Below are positions 9,649 through 18,451 of a DNA stretch of 64,000 nt, one piece after another (the first letter of the stretch is position 1; each line of letters begins with the position of its first letter). The stretch spans positions 1 to 64,000 of the forward strand of contig CAKZKU010000272.1 of assembly GCA_937124545.1 (NCBI GenBank), written 5' to 3'. Below the pieces are notes generated by a model that saw only the letters and a program-made list of their open reading frames with translations, did no database searches and had not been told where the DNA came from. The DNA is from an uncultured Microbacteriaceae bacterium (lineage in GTDB: Bacteria; Actinomycetota; Actinomycetes; Actinomycetales; Microbacteriaceae). The translations under genes were made by a program, and so were the position numbers.

Positions 9649-11208
9649 TTAGGGGTAATGATCCGGCAGGTCGTTCTCATAGAGAATAACGCCCCGGTCA
9701 CCGGCAACCCGGAGGGCCGCCTCGACCGCCTCCTGGCGCGTCGCAAACACTTCGGCCTTTCCTTTGGCACCCTGCTGGAGAGCCTTTCGGTTGGTGCGCC
9801 CGACAATCATCAAGGTGCCCCCGGCGGAGACGACGGCCTCGGCGAGTTCGCGGTTACGTTTGGCTTGGACAGGTCCCAACTCCACCATCCCCGGGGTCAC
9901 CGTGACGAAAGGCCCCTTGCGTTTCTTGGCAGCAGCCGCTGCGGACGCCACAGCGTGCTGCGCACCGGTCGGGTTTGAGTTGTAGGTGTCATCAATGATG
10001 ACCACACCCGCATCGCTTTCTGCGACCTCAGCACGGTGGGCCGCCACCGGCAGGCTCGCCACCCGAGCCTGAGCTTCGGCTGCAGGAACCTCCAGCGCCC
10101 ACGCGATACCCAGTGCCACCGCAATGTTGACTGCGTGACCGAAGGCGGGAATATCCAGGGGAACCGGGTTTGTTTTGGGCCCATATCGCAGGGTGCCAAG
10201 CTCAACATCCACGACCACGTCGGCTTTTTTGCCCTGCGCGCTCACCCGAATCACCCGTTTACCGGCACGCTCGCACTTATCGGCCAGCCCCCGCAGTTCT
10301 GGCTGATCGACCGGGATGACAACGGTCGCTGCTTTTTCGGTGATTTCGGACTTTGCCCGGAAGATCGCTTCTTTCGACCCGAGGCGCTCCATGTGCGCTT
10401 CACCGATAACCGTGATCGCCGCGATGTCTGGCGGGAACCACTGGGTCAACTCCCGGATGCGGCCTTCAGCATTCATCCCCATTTCAGCGACAAACACTCC
10501 GGTACCCGGCACGAGGTGTTCGTTAATCGTTTTGGAAAGCCCCATCAGGTTGTTAAAGCTGGCGGGGGATGCCACCGCCTGGTGCGAACCAGAGACGATC
10601 TGGGCCACATAACCCTTGGTGGACGTTTTTCCGTACGAACCGGTGATGGCCACGACTGTGGGCTTTACTTTCTTAAGCTTCGCTTGGGCGTCCTTCACAA
10701 ACTTCATCGTGAGCGAGCGCTCCAGGTACCACAGTCCCCCCAGTGAAAGATCCACCAGGTTCGCGCTAAACAACAGCGGAATCAGCACGCCCGCGGGGCC
10801 CAAAACAAACACGGCAAGCGCCCCCACAGCCAGCTGCAACACCAGCATGCCCGCGTAAGCCCGGTAGGCCCGAGGGGTCCACGCCAGCGGGCTGGTCGTG
10901 CCCTTGAACGAAAGCTTCCAGGGCGTGGGCAAAATCATCAGCGGGGCAAGCACCGCTCCCACGGCTAGCCATTCAAGCCCCCACCAGGCGGGCCCCTGCA
11001 CAGAGATCAACGCCAGCGCGGCTGCCCCCGCCCACCACAGTGCGCCCAGTGGCCTCCGGTCAAACCAGAGGCGCTCGAGACGGGCCACTTCGCGGGGCAG
11101 ATAATGCACCCGTTGGGCAACGCGAACCCATTTGAGGTTTTGTAACAACGCCACGGCGAGACCCACGCCGAGGGCGCCCCACAGAATCAGCGTGTCAAAC
11201 TCGGGCAT
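9649..11208 (-). CDS. Membrane-anchored MurF-like Mur ligase
   Basis: About 150 aa of hydrophobic N-terminal segments, then AITGSYGKTSTKG, SFNNLMGLSKTI, EMGMN, IDDTYNSNP, VELG..KRNRE (MurF catalytic and C-terminal domains). Confidence 0.85.
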   Translation of the reverse strand: MPEFDTLILWGALGVGLAVALLQNLKWVRVAQRVHYLPREVARLERLWFDRRPLGALWWAGAAALALISVQGPAWWGLEWLAVGAVLAPLMILPTPWKLSFKGTTSPLAWTPRAYRAYAGMLVLQLAVGALAVFVLGPAGVLIPLLFSANLVDLSLGGLWYLERSLTMKFVKDAQAKLKKVKPTVVAITGSYGKTSTKGYVAQIVSGSHQAVASPASFNNLMGLSKTINEHLVPGTGVFVAEMGMNAEGRIRELTQWFPPDIAAITVIGEAHMERLGSKEAIFRAKSEITEKAATVVIPVDQPELRGLADKCERAGKRVIRVSAQGKKADVVVDVELGTLRYGPKTNPVPLDIPAFGHAVNIAVALGIAWALEVPAAEAQARVASLPVAAHRAEVAESDAGVVIIDDTYNSNPTGAQHAVASAAAAAKKRKGPFVTVTPGMVELGPVQAKRNRELAEAVVSAGGTLMIVGRTNRKALQQGAKGKAEVFATRQEAVEAALRVAGDRGVILYENDLPDHYP

Positions 11209-11216
11209 CGGTGTCC

Positions 11217-11948
11217 TTAGTCGTGAAGCGCGTGGGCAAGAGCGTCTCTAAGCTCCGCTTCGAGAGTACCCTCCAGCAGGTGTCCAGCACCGTGAACCAC
11301 GCGCACAGTGGCGTTGGAAAAATGCTCCAGCGCTTGCTGCGCACCGGCCAAAGGTGCCGGCTGGTCGTTTTCCCCCCAGACCATGGTCACCGGCTGGGAG
11401 ATACGCGCGGCGTCCTCGAAATAGTCCTCGCCGATCGCTGCGACCAACACCTGACGCATCACACCCTCGGCGTTGCGGTAGTCCAGCGAACCATAGCGCT
11501 GACGCAGAGACTCCATTTTGTTCTCTGACACGATCCCGACACGGTGTGCCAAGCGGGCTAACCGATAGGCAAGCGCTGGCTTTTTTGCCCCAGAGCGCGG
11601 CACAAACGGCACCCCCGTCAGCACCAGCGCTGCCACCCGATCCGGGTGTCTCGCCGCCAGTCGAATGGCTACGCGACCGCCGAACGAATGACCCACCAAC
11701 ACCACCGGGGGCGTGCCAGAAAGTGCGGGAGCAAGCGCATCCGCGTAATCCGCGGGTGTCCAAGCCGACGTGGGAGGAGGTGCTGAGCCAAACCCCGGCA
11801 GGTGAACGGCGAGCCCGCTGTGGCCGGCAAGTACGCGCTCAAAGTCTGTTCCATCACGGCCCCAGCCATGGAGCGCCAGGACTTTGAGTTCACCATCGCC
11901 GAAACGGTTTCCCACAAAGTCGGAGGTGCCAAGGGTTGCCAGTGCCAC
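11217..11948 (-). CDS. Alpha/beta fold hydrolase
   Basis: LHGWGRDGTDF, GHSFGG nucleophile elbow, WGENDQPAP, GAGHLL catalytic His. Confidence 0.85.
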   Translation of the reverse strand: MALATLGTSDFVGNRFGDGELKVLALHGWGRDGTDFERVLAGHSGLAVHLPGFGSAPPPTSAWTPADYADALAPALSGTPPVVLVGHSFGGRVAIRLAARHPDRVAALVLTGVPFVPRSGAKKPALAYRLARLAHRVGIVSENKMESLRQRYGSLDYRNAEGVMRQVLVAAIGEDYFEDAARISQPVTMVWGENDQPAPLAGAQQALEHFSNATVRVVHGAGHLLEGTLEAELRDALAHALHD

Positions 11949-11953
11949 GGGAG

Positions 11954-12955
11954 TTACTCGTCTTCAGGCTCGTCAGAGTCTGTGGCGAAGTGCGGAGCGA
12001 GCTCGCGGGGGTCTCTGGAGCCATCGAGCACCTGACCCACCTGAGTCACGATCGGCATCACGATGCCTTTGGTCTTTGCCAACGCGAGTACCGGGGCAAT
12101 GGCCGCCAAACCCTCTGCGGTTTGATTCATGGAGCTGACCACGTCGCTAAAACTGTGTCCCTGGCCGAGGAGTCGACCCGCCGTGTTGTTGCGAGACAGG
12201 GGTGACTCGCAGGTAGCGATGAGGTCCCCGAGACCGGCAAGCCCGGACATCGTTTTCGGTTCAGCACCAAACGCTGCCGCAAAGGCACTGATTTCTGCCA
12301 AGCCACGAGTAATGATGCTGGCTTTCGTGTTTTCGCCATACCCAACACCATCAGCAATTCCCACTGCCACGGCGATCAGGTTCTTCAACACCCCGCCGAA
12401 CTCGGTTCCCACAACATCGGTGTTGGTGAACGTCTTGAAGTAGGGGTTGGTCGCCGCGAGCGCAACCTCGGTCGCCGTGTCTGGGTCCACCGACGAAGCA
12501 ACCGCAGCGGTCGGTTGCTCGCGAGCAATTTCGAGTGCCAGGTTGGGTCCACTCACCACAGCGATGGCAGCAGGATCAAAACCCCCGGCTGTCGCCAAGA
12601 CTTCGCTCATGCGCAGACTGGTGCCAGCCTCCACACCTTTCATCAGAGACACAATGATCGTGCCTGAGGCGAGTTGGGGGGCTAATTGTTCGAGGTGTCC
12701 GCGCAGGTGCTGGCTCGGAACCGCGATGTAGACCTGTTGGGCGCCCTCGACTGCTTTTTCCATCGAGTCGCTCGCGCCGAGGCTCTTGGGCAAATTAATG
12801 CCCGGTAGATAATCGCTGTTGCGGTTTGTTTCACGAATTTCGCGCGCGACCTCGGACCTCCGCGCCCAGAGCGTGACCTCAGAGCCCCCGTCTGCCAACA
12901 CTTTGGCAAACGTTGTCCCCCAGGATCCAGCGCCCAGTACCGCTACTTTCCTCAT
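11954..12955 (-). CDS. gpsA: Glycerol-3-phosphate dehydrogenase [NAD(P)+]
   Basis: VAVLGAGSWGTTFAKVLADGG, LKNLIAVAVGIADG, GLAGLGDLIATC. Confidence 0.95.
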   Translation of the reverse strand: MRKVAVLGAGSWGTTFAKVLADGGSEVTLWARRSEVAREIRETNRNSDYLPGINLPKSLGASDSMEKAVEGAQQVYIAVPSQHLRGHLEQLAPQLASGTIIVSLMKGVEAGTSLRMSEVLATAGGFDPAAIAVVSGPNLALEIAREQPTAAVASSVDPDTATEVALAATNPYFKTFTNTDVVGTEFGGVLKNLIAVAVGIADGVGYGENTKASIITRGLAEISAFAAAFGAEPKTMSGLAGLGDLIATCESPLSRNNTAGRLLGQGHSFSDVVSSMNQTAEGLAAIAPVLALAKTKGIVMPIVTQVGQVLDGSRDPRELAPHFATDSDEPEDE

Positions 12956-13665
12956 CCGCGGACCTTCTCTCCTTGGCCATCGTGCAAAACCTTCGGTGGC
13001 GTTTCCTCCCGGAGTTCACCGAGCAGGCTGGCGATCTGCTGCATCAACTCTGCCGTGGCTTTTTCCAAAAGGGGTTTCGTGATCGGCTTGTTCCGGTAGG
13101 CGCTGAGATCCATTTCCTCACCGACCACCACCGTGATTCGGGACCGGGGAATCACCGTGATTTTTTTCGAGTAACGGCCCATCAAATGCTGGGTCCCCCA
13201 GTGGGCGGCGGGATAGAGCGGAATGTTCGACTGCAACGCCATTCGCACGGCACCCATTTTTCCCTGCATGGGCCAGAGGTTCTCATCTTTGGTGAGGGTC
13301 CCCTCGGGGTACACGATGAGGCCACTTCCCTGTCGAGTCAGCACCTCGGCTGCCTCCATGGGCTCGGACACTTTGGCGGCGGATCGCCGCTCGACCGGGA
13401 TTTGGCCGGTAAAGCGCATCAGAGCACCCAAACCGGGAACCCTAAACAACGATGCTTTTGCAAGAAACCGAGGTGTTCGACCAAGCTTCCATACGACGAT
13501 GCCCATCACGATCGGGTCGATCTCGCTGTAGTGGTTGGGAGCAATCACGAAGGGACCCTTCGCGGGGAGCGAGCCACGCGTAATGCGCAACTTCGTCATC
13601 GCCGCAAACACCGGGATCACGATTGCGGCAATCAGCCGCCATCGGATTTGAGCTCGGCGCTTCAT
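12952..13665 (-). CDS. 1-acyl-sn-glycerol-3-phosphate acyltransferase family (PlsC-like)
   Basis: APNHYSEIDP (HxxxxD-like NHYSEID) and VYPEGTLT motifs. Confidence 0.85.
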   Translation of the reverse strand: MKRRAQIRWRLIAAIVIPVFAAMTKLRITRGSLPAKGPFVIAPNHYSEIDPIVMGIVVWKLGRTPRFLAKASLFRVPGLGALMRFTGQIPVERRSAAKVSEPMEAAEVLTRQGSGLIVYPEGTLTKDENLWPMQGKMGAVRMALQSNIPLYPAAHWGTQHLMGRYSKKITVIPRSRITVVVGEEMDLSAYRNKPITKPLLEKATAELMQQIASLLGELREETPPKVLHDGQGEKVRG

Positions 13666-13670
13666 GAGCC

Positions 13671-15029
13671 CTAAGCCTTCTGCTCGAACGTTGCTCCGAG
13701 GCCCGAGAGTTTTGCTAAAAGGTGTTCGTAACCCCTTGAAATAATTCCCAAGTTTGAGACGGTGGAAGGTCCCGACGCGGTGACCGCAGCAATCACGTGG
13801 GAGAAGCCTCCCCGCAGGTCCGGGACGCGAACATCGGCGCCATGCAGGGGTGTAGGCCCGGTAATCACGGCTGCCTGTTCGAGCGGGCGGCGAGGAACGC
13901 GGCGCGTAATGCTCGCAATTCCCTCGTTGTACACCTCAATGTCTGCCCCCATTTTGGTGAGAGCATCGGTGAACCCAAACCGGTTTTCGTACACCGTTTC
14001 GTGCACGATGGACCGGCCTGTCGCCTGGGTGAGCGCCACCACCATGGGTTGCTGCCAGTCAGTCATGAACCCCGGGTGCACATCGGTTTCGATGACGACG
14101 GGTTTGATCTCACCACCGGGGTGAGAGAAACGAATTCCGTCGTCGTCGACATCGAACAGCCCACCCACCTTGCGGTACACATTCAAAAACGTCATCAAAT
14201 CCGCCTGGTGCGCTCCGCGCACATAGATATCACCGCGGGTTGCCAGCGCTGCGGCCGCCCAGCTCGCTGCTTCGCTGCGATCGGGAATCGCCTTGTGTCG
14301 GTAGCCGGCGAGGGAGTCAACACCTTCGATGACGATTGTGCGGTTGGGCTCCACCAGGATGATGGCCCCCATTTTCTGCAGGATCTGAATCAGGTCCATG
14401 ATCTCTGGCTCAATCGCCGCGTTAGTGAGCTCCGTGACCCCTTGAGCACGCACTGCCGTCAGCAGCACCTGCTCCGTCGCCCCCACACTGGGGTAGGGCA
14501 AATCGACGCGCGCACCGACGAGGCGTCGAGGCGCCCGCAACCGGATGCCCTCATAGCTCTTGTCGATTTCCGCACCAAACGCCCGAAGGGCGTCAAGGTG
14601 GAAGTTGATCGGACGATCACCAATACGGCATCCACCCAGGTCAGGAATAAACGCTTCGCCCAACTGGTGCAAGAGCGGCCCACAAAACAAAATGGGGATT
14701 CGGCTCGAGCCTGCGTGAGCGTCAATCTCGGCAAAGTGCGCGCTTTTGGCCCCACGCGGATCCAATTCCAGTTCGCCATCCGCCAGCTCAGTGACGCTGA
14801 CCGCATGCGCTTCCAGGAGACCCTTCACGACCGCAACGTCGCGGATGGCGGGCACTCCGCGCAGCACGCTCGGGGAATCGCCCAAAAGTGCGGCAACCAT
14901 GGCTTTGGTCACCAGGTTTTTTGCCCCGCGTACTTCGACTTCTCCGACGAGAGGTTTACCCCCCTCGAAGGTCACCTCATCGGCTTCCTCAGCGCTGGGA
15001 AGCATGATGCTCGAGGCCTGGTCACCCAC
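13671..15029 (-). CDS. murA: UDP-N-acetylglucosamine 1-carboxyvinyltransferase
   Basis: GEVEVRGAKNLVTKAMVAALL, GGCRIGDRPINFH, PDLRGGFSHVIAA. Confidence 0.92.
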   Translation of the reverse strand: MGDQASSIMLPSAEEADEVTFEGGKPLVGEVEVRGAKNLVTKAMVAALLGDSPSVLRGVPAIRDVAVVKGLLEAHAVSVTELADGELELDPRGAKSAHFAEIDAHAGSSRIPILFCGPLLHQLGEAFIPDLGGCRIGDRPINFHLDALRAFGAEIDKSYEGIRLRAPRRLVGARVDLPYPSVGATEQVLLTAVRAQGVTELTNAAIEPEIMDLIQILQKMGAIILVEPNRTIVIEGVDSLAGYRHKAIPDRSEAASWAAAALATRGDIYVRGAHQADLMTFLNVYRKVGGLFDVDDDGIRFSHPGGEIKPVVIETDVHPGFMTDWQQPMVVALTQATGRSIVHETVYENRFGFTDALTKMGADIEVYNEGIASITRRVPRRPLEQAAVITGPTPLHGADVRVPDLRGGFSHVIAAVTASGPSTVSNLGIISRGYEHLLAKLSGLGATFEQKA

Positions 15030-15032
15030 CGC

Positions 15033-15635
15033 TTAGGCACTCCGGGCGGGGAGAGTTGTGGGACGCCAGGGCCCACGGGTGGCCTCAAACTGCTGGATGG
15101 CGTCTTCTTTCTTCAGGCTCAAACCAATGTCATCGAGCCCTTCACGCAGACGCCAGCGGGTGTAATCATCAATCTCGAACGTCGCGACAAGGTCACCACA
15201 TCGGATTTCTTTGGTCTCAAGATTGACACTGACCGGGATGCCCGGCGTCGCCTCAATCAAAGCCCACAGGGATTCCACAACGCTCTCGTCCACCACAGCT
15301 GCCAGCAGACCCTGTTTTCCGGCGTTCGATCGGAAAATGTCACCAAACCGAGCAGAAATCACCGCGCTGATACCAAAGTCTTTCAGAGCCCACACGGCGT
15401 GCTCGCGGGAAGAACCGGTGCCAAAGTCGGGGCCTGCCACCATGACGCCACCGGCGGCATAGGGTTCCTGGTTCAGAACGAAGTCCGGGTCCTGCCGCCA
15501 CGCATAAAACAGCGCATCGTCGTACCCGGTTTTGGTCACCCGCTTGAGAAACTCTGCGGGAATAATCTGGTCGGTGTCGACATTGCTCCGATGCAGCGGT
15601 ATCGCCGGTCCTTGCACCACGGTCATCTTTTCCAT
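15033..15635 (-). CDS. leuD: 3-isopropylmalate dehydratase small subunit
   Basis: [36 protein letters not shown]. Confidence 0.95.
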   Translation of the reverse strand: MEKMTVVQGPAIPLHRSNVDTDQIIPAEFLKRVTKTGYDDALFYAWRQDPDFVLNQEPYAAGGVMVAGPDFGTGSSREHAVWALKDFGISAVISARFGDIFRSNAGKQGLLAAVVDESVVESLWALIEATPGIPVSVNLETKEIRCGDLVATFEIDDYTRWRLREGLDDIGLSLKKEDAIQQFEATRGPWRPTTLPARSA

Positions 15636-17083
15636 CAGGCACCGACCTTTTCCTGGACATCCGCGGGGCTTGCGAGCGTTCCACGGATCGCGGTGGCGGC
15701 AGCCACCATGGGCGAAACCAGGTGTGTTCTCGCCCCTTTACCCTGACGGCCTTCAAAGTTGCGGTTTGAGGTTGAGGCTGCCCGCTCACCGGGTGCCAAC
15801 TGGTCGGGATTCATTCCCAAACACATGGAGCAACCGGCAAAACGCCATTCGCCACCGAACTCTTCGACAATCTTGTCAATGCCCTCGGCCTCTGCCTCCA
15901 GGCGCACGCGCGCAGAGCCGGGAACGACCATGACGCGAACACCCTCAGCCTTCTGGCGTCCTTTGATAATGGAGGCAAACGTGCGCAGGTCATCCAACCG
16001 CGAGTTTGTGCAGGAGCCCATAAACACGGTGTCGACAGCAATATCTTTCATTGCGGTTCCAGGCTTGAGGTCCATGTATTCGAGCGCCCGCAGTGCCGCC
16101 GCTTTCTCGTGCTCGTCGGTCATGCTGGAAGGGTCGGGCACCGTGTCGCTCAAGGACACACCCTGCCCGGGGTTGGTCCCCCAGGTCACAAACGGTTCGA
16201 GCTTCGACGCGTCAAGGAATACTTCAGCGTCGAACTGGGCGCCCTCATCGGTGTGCAGGGTCGACCAGTACTCCATCGCGGCATCCCACGCTTCACCCTC
16301 GGGTGCGTGGGGGCGCCCCTTCACGTAGTCAAACGTCGTCTGATCCGGTGCGACAATTCCGGCACGCGCACCCGCTTCGATGGACATGTTGCAAATGGTC
16401 ATCCGACCGTCCATGCTGAGCGATCGAATAGCGCTACCGCGGTATTCGAGCACGTACCCTTGCCCGCCGCCGGTACCAATTTTTGCGATGATCGCCAAGA
16501 TGATGTCTTTGGCGCTGACGCCCGGCGAGAGCTCGCCCTCGACGTTGATGGCCATCGTTTTGAAGGGCTTCAAGGGCAGAGTTTGGGTGGCAAGCACGTG
16601 CTCGACTTCGCTGGTGCCGATTCCAAACGCCATGGCGCCGAAGGCGCCGTGGGTCGAGGTGTGGGAATCGCCACAGACGACTGTCATCCCGGGCATCGTC
16701 AATCCCAGTTGCGGTCCCACCACGTGCACGATGCCCTGTTCGATATCGCCCAGGGAGTGAAGTCGAACCCCGAACTCTTCACAGTTCGAGCGCAACGTCT
16801 CGATCTGGATCCTCGAGGTGGGCTCCGCGATGGGTTTGTCGATGTTGATCGTGGGGGTGTTGTGGTCTTCGGTCGCGATGGTGAGGTCCGGCCGGCGAAC
16901 AACGCGACCGGCCTGGCGCAGGCCATCAAAGGCCTGTGGGCTGGTGACTTCGTGAACCAGGTGAAGGTCAATGTAGAGCAGGTCGGGTTCGCCCTCGGCG
17001 CCGCGGGCCACAAGGTGGTCATCCCACAGCTTTTGGGCGAGAGTACGTGGAGCCATAGCAATGCTCTCCTTTCCCCGAAACAC
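15635..17083 (-). CDS. leuC: 3-isopropylmalate dehydratase large subunit
   Basis: [63 protein letters not shown]. The true start is probably the internal MAPRTL at about 17056. Confidence 0.95.
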   Translation of the reverse strand: MFRGKESIAMAPRTLAQKLWDDHLVARGAEGEPDLLYIDLHLVHEVTSPQAFDGLRQAGRVVRRPDLTIATEDHNTPTINIDKPIAEPTSRIQIETLRSNCEEFGVRLHSLGDIEQGIVHVVGPQLGLTMPGMTVVCGDSHTSTHGAFGAMAFGIGTSEVEHVLATQTLPLKPFKTMAINVEGELSPGVSAKDIILAIIAKIGTGGGQGYVLEYRGSAIRSLSMDGRMTICNMSIEAGARAGIVAPDQTTFDYVKGRPHAPEGEAWDAAMEYWSTLHTDEGAQFDAEVFLDASKLEPFVTWGTNPGQGVSLSDTVPDPSSMTDEHEKAAALRALEYMDLKPGTAMKDIAVDTVFMGSCTNSRLDDLRTFASIIKGRQKAEGVRVMVVPGSARVRLEAEAEGIDKIVEEFGGEWRFAGCSMCLGMNPDQLAPGERAASTSNRNFEGRQGKGARTHLVSPMVAAATAIRGTLASPADVQEKVGA

Positions 17084-17198
17084 GTCTGGCGCCGTTACTC
17101 GCGGGCGCTGCAGCGGGCTCTAGCTTAGCCCAGCGGTGCCCGAGGACCCCGTGATGATGAGTCGGTTTTGCCCTGTTGGAGGGAGGGTAATGTCCACT

Positions 17199-17214
17199 CG
17201 CCCCCGAGGGGGCG
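17199..17214. other. GC-rich inverted repeat (possible hairpin) between tRNA-Glu and leuC
   Basis: CGCCCCC-GA-GGGGGCG perfect 7-bp stem; no U-tract. Confidence 0.4.
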
Positions 17215-17233
17215 CGCAGTGGTGTGGAAAGGG

Positions 17234-17306
17234 TGACCCCAGCGGGATTCGAACCCGCGTTACCGCCGTGAGAGGGCGGCGTACTAGGCCGCTATACGAT
17301 GGGGCC
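17234..17306 (-). tRNA. tRNA-Glu (CTC)
   Basis: Reverse complement GGCCCCATCGTATAGCGGCC...CGCCGCCCTCTCACGGCGG...GGTTCGAATCCC...TGGGGTC folds as a cloverleaf; anticodon CTC. Confidence 0.95.
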
Positions 17307-17333
17307 CTTCAACCAACACACGAAATTATGGCA

Positions 17334-18269
17334 CTAAACCCCAGCGGGCGCCAATGCGGGGGCGAAAACCCTCAGGGACCCACCTGTGACGCTCACTTCG
17401 AGGGGTAGCGGCCCCACTCGCTCGCCATCCGCGTAGGCCACAATTCCCTCGGATTCGATGCGCACAACCCGTGCCTGGGTGATAGTTACCCGCTTGTCTG
17501 TCACATGGGTGCCGGCAAAAACGCGCGGATAGATGCGCAGGAACGCTAAACGCGACAGCGGTTTCAGAGTGAAAACATCGAGAAGGCCGTCGTGGACGCT
17601 GGCTTCAGGAGTGACCTTCATTCCACCCCCAAAGCTTTGGGAGTTTGCCACGGCTACCAACAGGTACTTCCCGGTGTGGCGCTCCCCGTCGACCTCCAGG
17701 GTGTAGCTCAAGGGCTTTAGCTTTATCAGCTCAATTAGCAACGCCAGCGTGTAACGGTGGCGACCCTTGGGGAACACCAACCGGTTAGCGCGCTCGTTCA
17801 CAATCGCGTCAAACCCCGCGGAGAGCACACAGGCAAACGGTGTCTCATCACCCTGTGCGCTACGGGCGACCCCATGATCGATGGCGATGGGTTCCTCGCC
17901 CAGGCACTCAAGCAGGAGGCGTTGGGCGTCGTCAATATCCAGCGGGATGCCCAGGTGCCGTGCAAGATCATTCCCTGTGCCCGCGGGGATGACGCCCAGC
18001 GGAATGTTGTGCTGGGAGCACAATTCGACACCGAGATGAACCATCCCATCTCCCCCGACCACAATGACTCCCTCGGGTGAATCACGAATCGCTGCCGCCA
18101 GCTGGTCGCGCAGGGCGGCATAGCTGGAGGCTTGAAGCTCCTGGACGTTATGGCCCGCCTCGCGCAGGGCCGACACCACACGAGGGCCCACACCCGCGTT
18201 CTTGCCAAAAGACGCCCTCGGGTTGATCGCAACGACAAGGTTCAGTGCATCAACGGCCATCCAACACAC
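17334..18269 (-). CDS. Diacylglycerol/lipid kinase family protein
   Basis: AINPRASFGKN, GGDGMVHLGVELC, IPAGTGNDLARHLG. Confidence 0.9.
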   Translation of the reverse strand: MCWMAVDALNLVVAINPRASFGKNAGVGPRVVSALREAGHNVQELQASSYAALRDQLAAAIRDSPEGVIVVGGDGMVHLGVELCSQHNIPLGVIPAGTGNDLARHLGIPLDIDDAQRLLLECLGEEPIAIDHGVARSAQGDETPFACVLSAGFDAIVNERANRLVFPKGRHRYTLALLIELIKLKPLSYTLEVDGERHTGKYLLVAVANSQSFGGGMKVTPEASVHDGLLDVFTLKPLSRLAFLRIYPRVFAGTHVTDKRVTITQARVVRIESEGIVAYADGERVGPLPLEVSVTGGSLRVFAPALAPAGV

Positions 18270-18332
18270 TCCTTCGTGAGGGACTTCGGTGATACCTGTG
18301 CGGGCTGACCCGGCCTACCCGGCCAGACTTTG

Positions 18333-18404
18333 CTGGGGTGCCTGGACTCGAACCAAGAACAACTGAACCAGAATCAGCCGTGTTGCCAATTACACCACAC
18401 CCCA
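18333..18404 (-). tRNA. tRNA-Gln (CTG)
   Basis: Reverse complement TGGGGTGTGGTGTAATTGGCAACACGGCTGATTCTGGTTCAGTTGTTCTTGGTTCGAGTCCAGGCACCCCAG; anticodon CTG. Confidence 0.95.
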
Positions 18405-18451
18405 CCGCTTCGAGCTTGGCCCGAAGGGGACGGCACTACCTTAGCGCACCG

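Noticed and set aside
13797-15746. 649-aa plus-strand ORF opposite murA/leuD
   Set aside because: Antisense to well-supported murA and leuD; low-complexity, His/Arg/Gly-rich composition typical of a spurious frame in GC-rich DNA.
16109-17128. 339-aa plus-strand ORF opposite leuC
   Set aside because: Shadow ORF; leuC motifs are unambiguous on the minus strand.
17120-17197. 25-codon GTG ORF (MDITLPPTGQNRLIITGSSGTAGLS) ahead of leuC as a leucine attenuator leader peptide
   Set aside because: Only three Leu codons, not consecutive, and the neighbouring GC hairpin (17199-17214) is upstream of the ORF with no U-tract, so classical attenuation is not supported.
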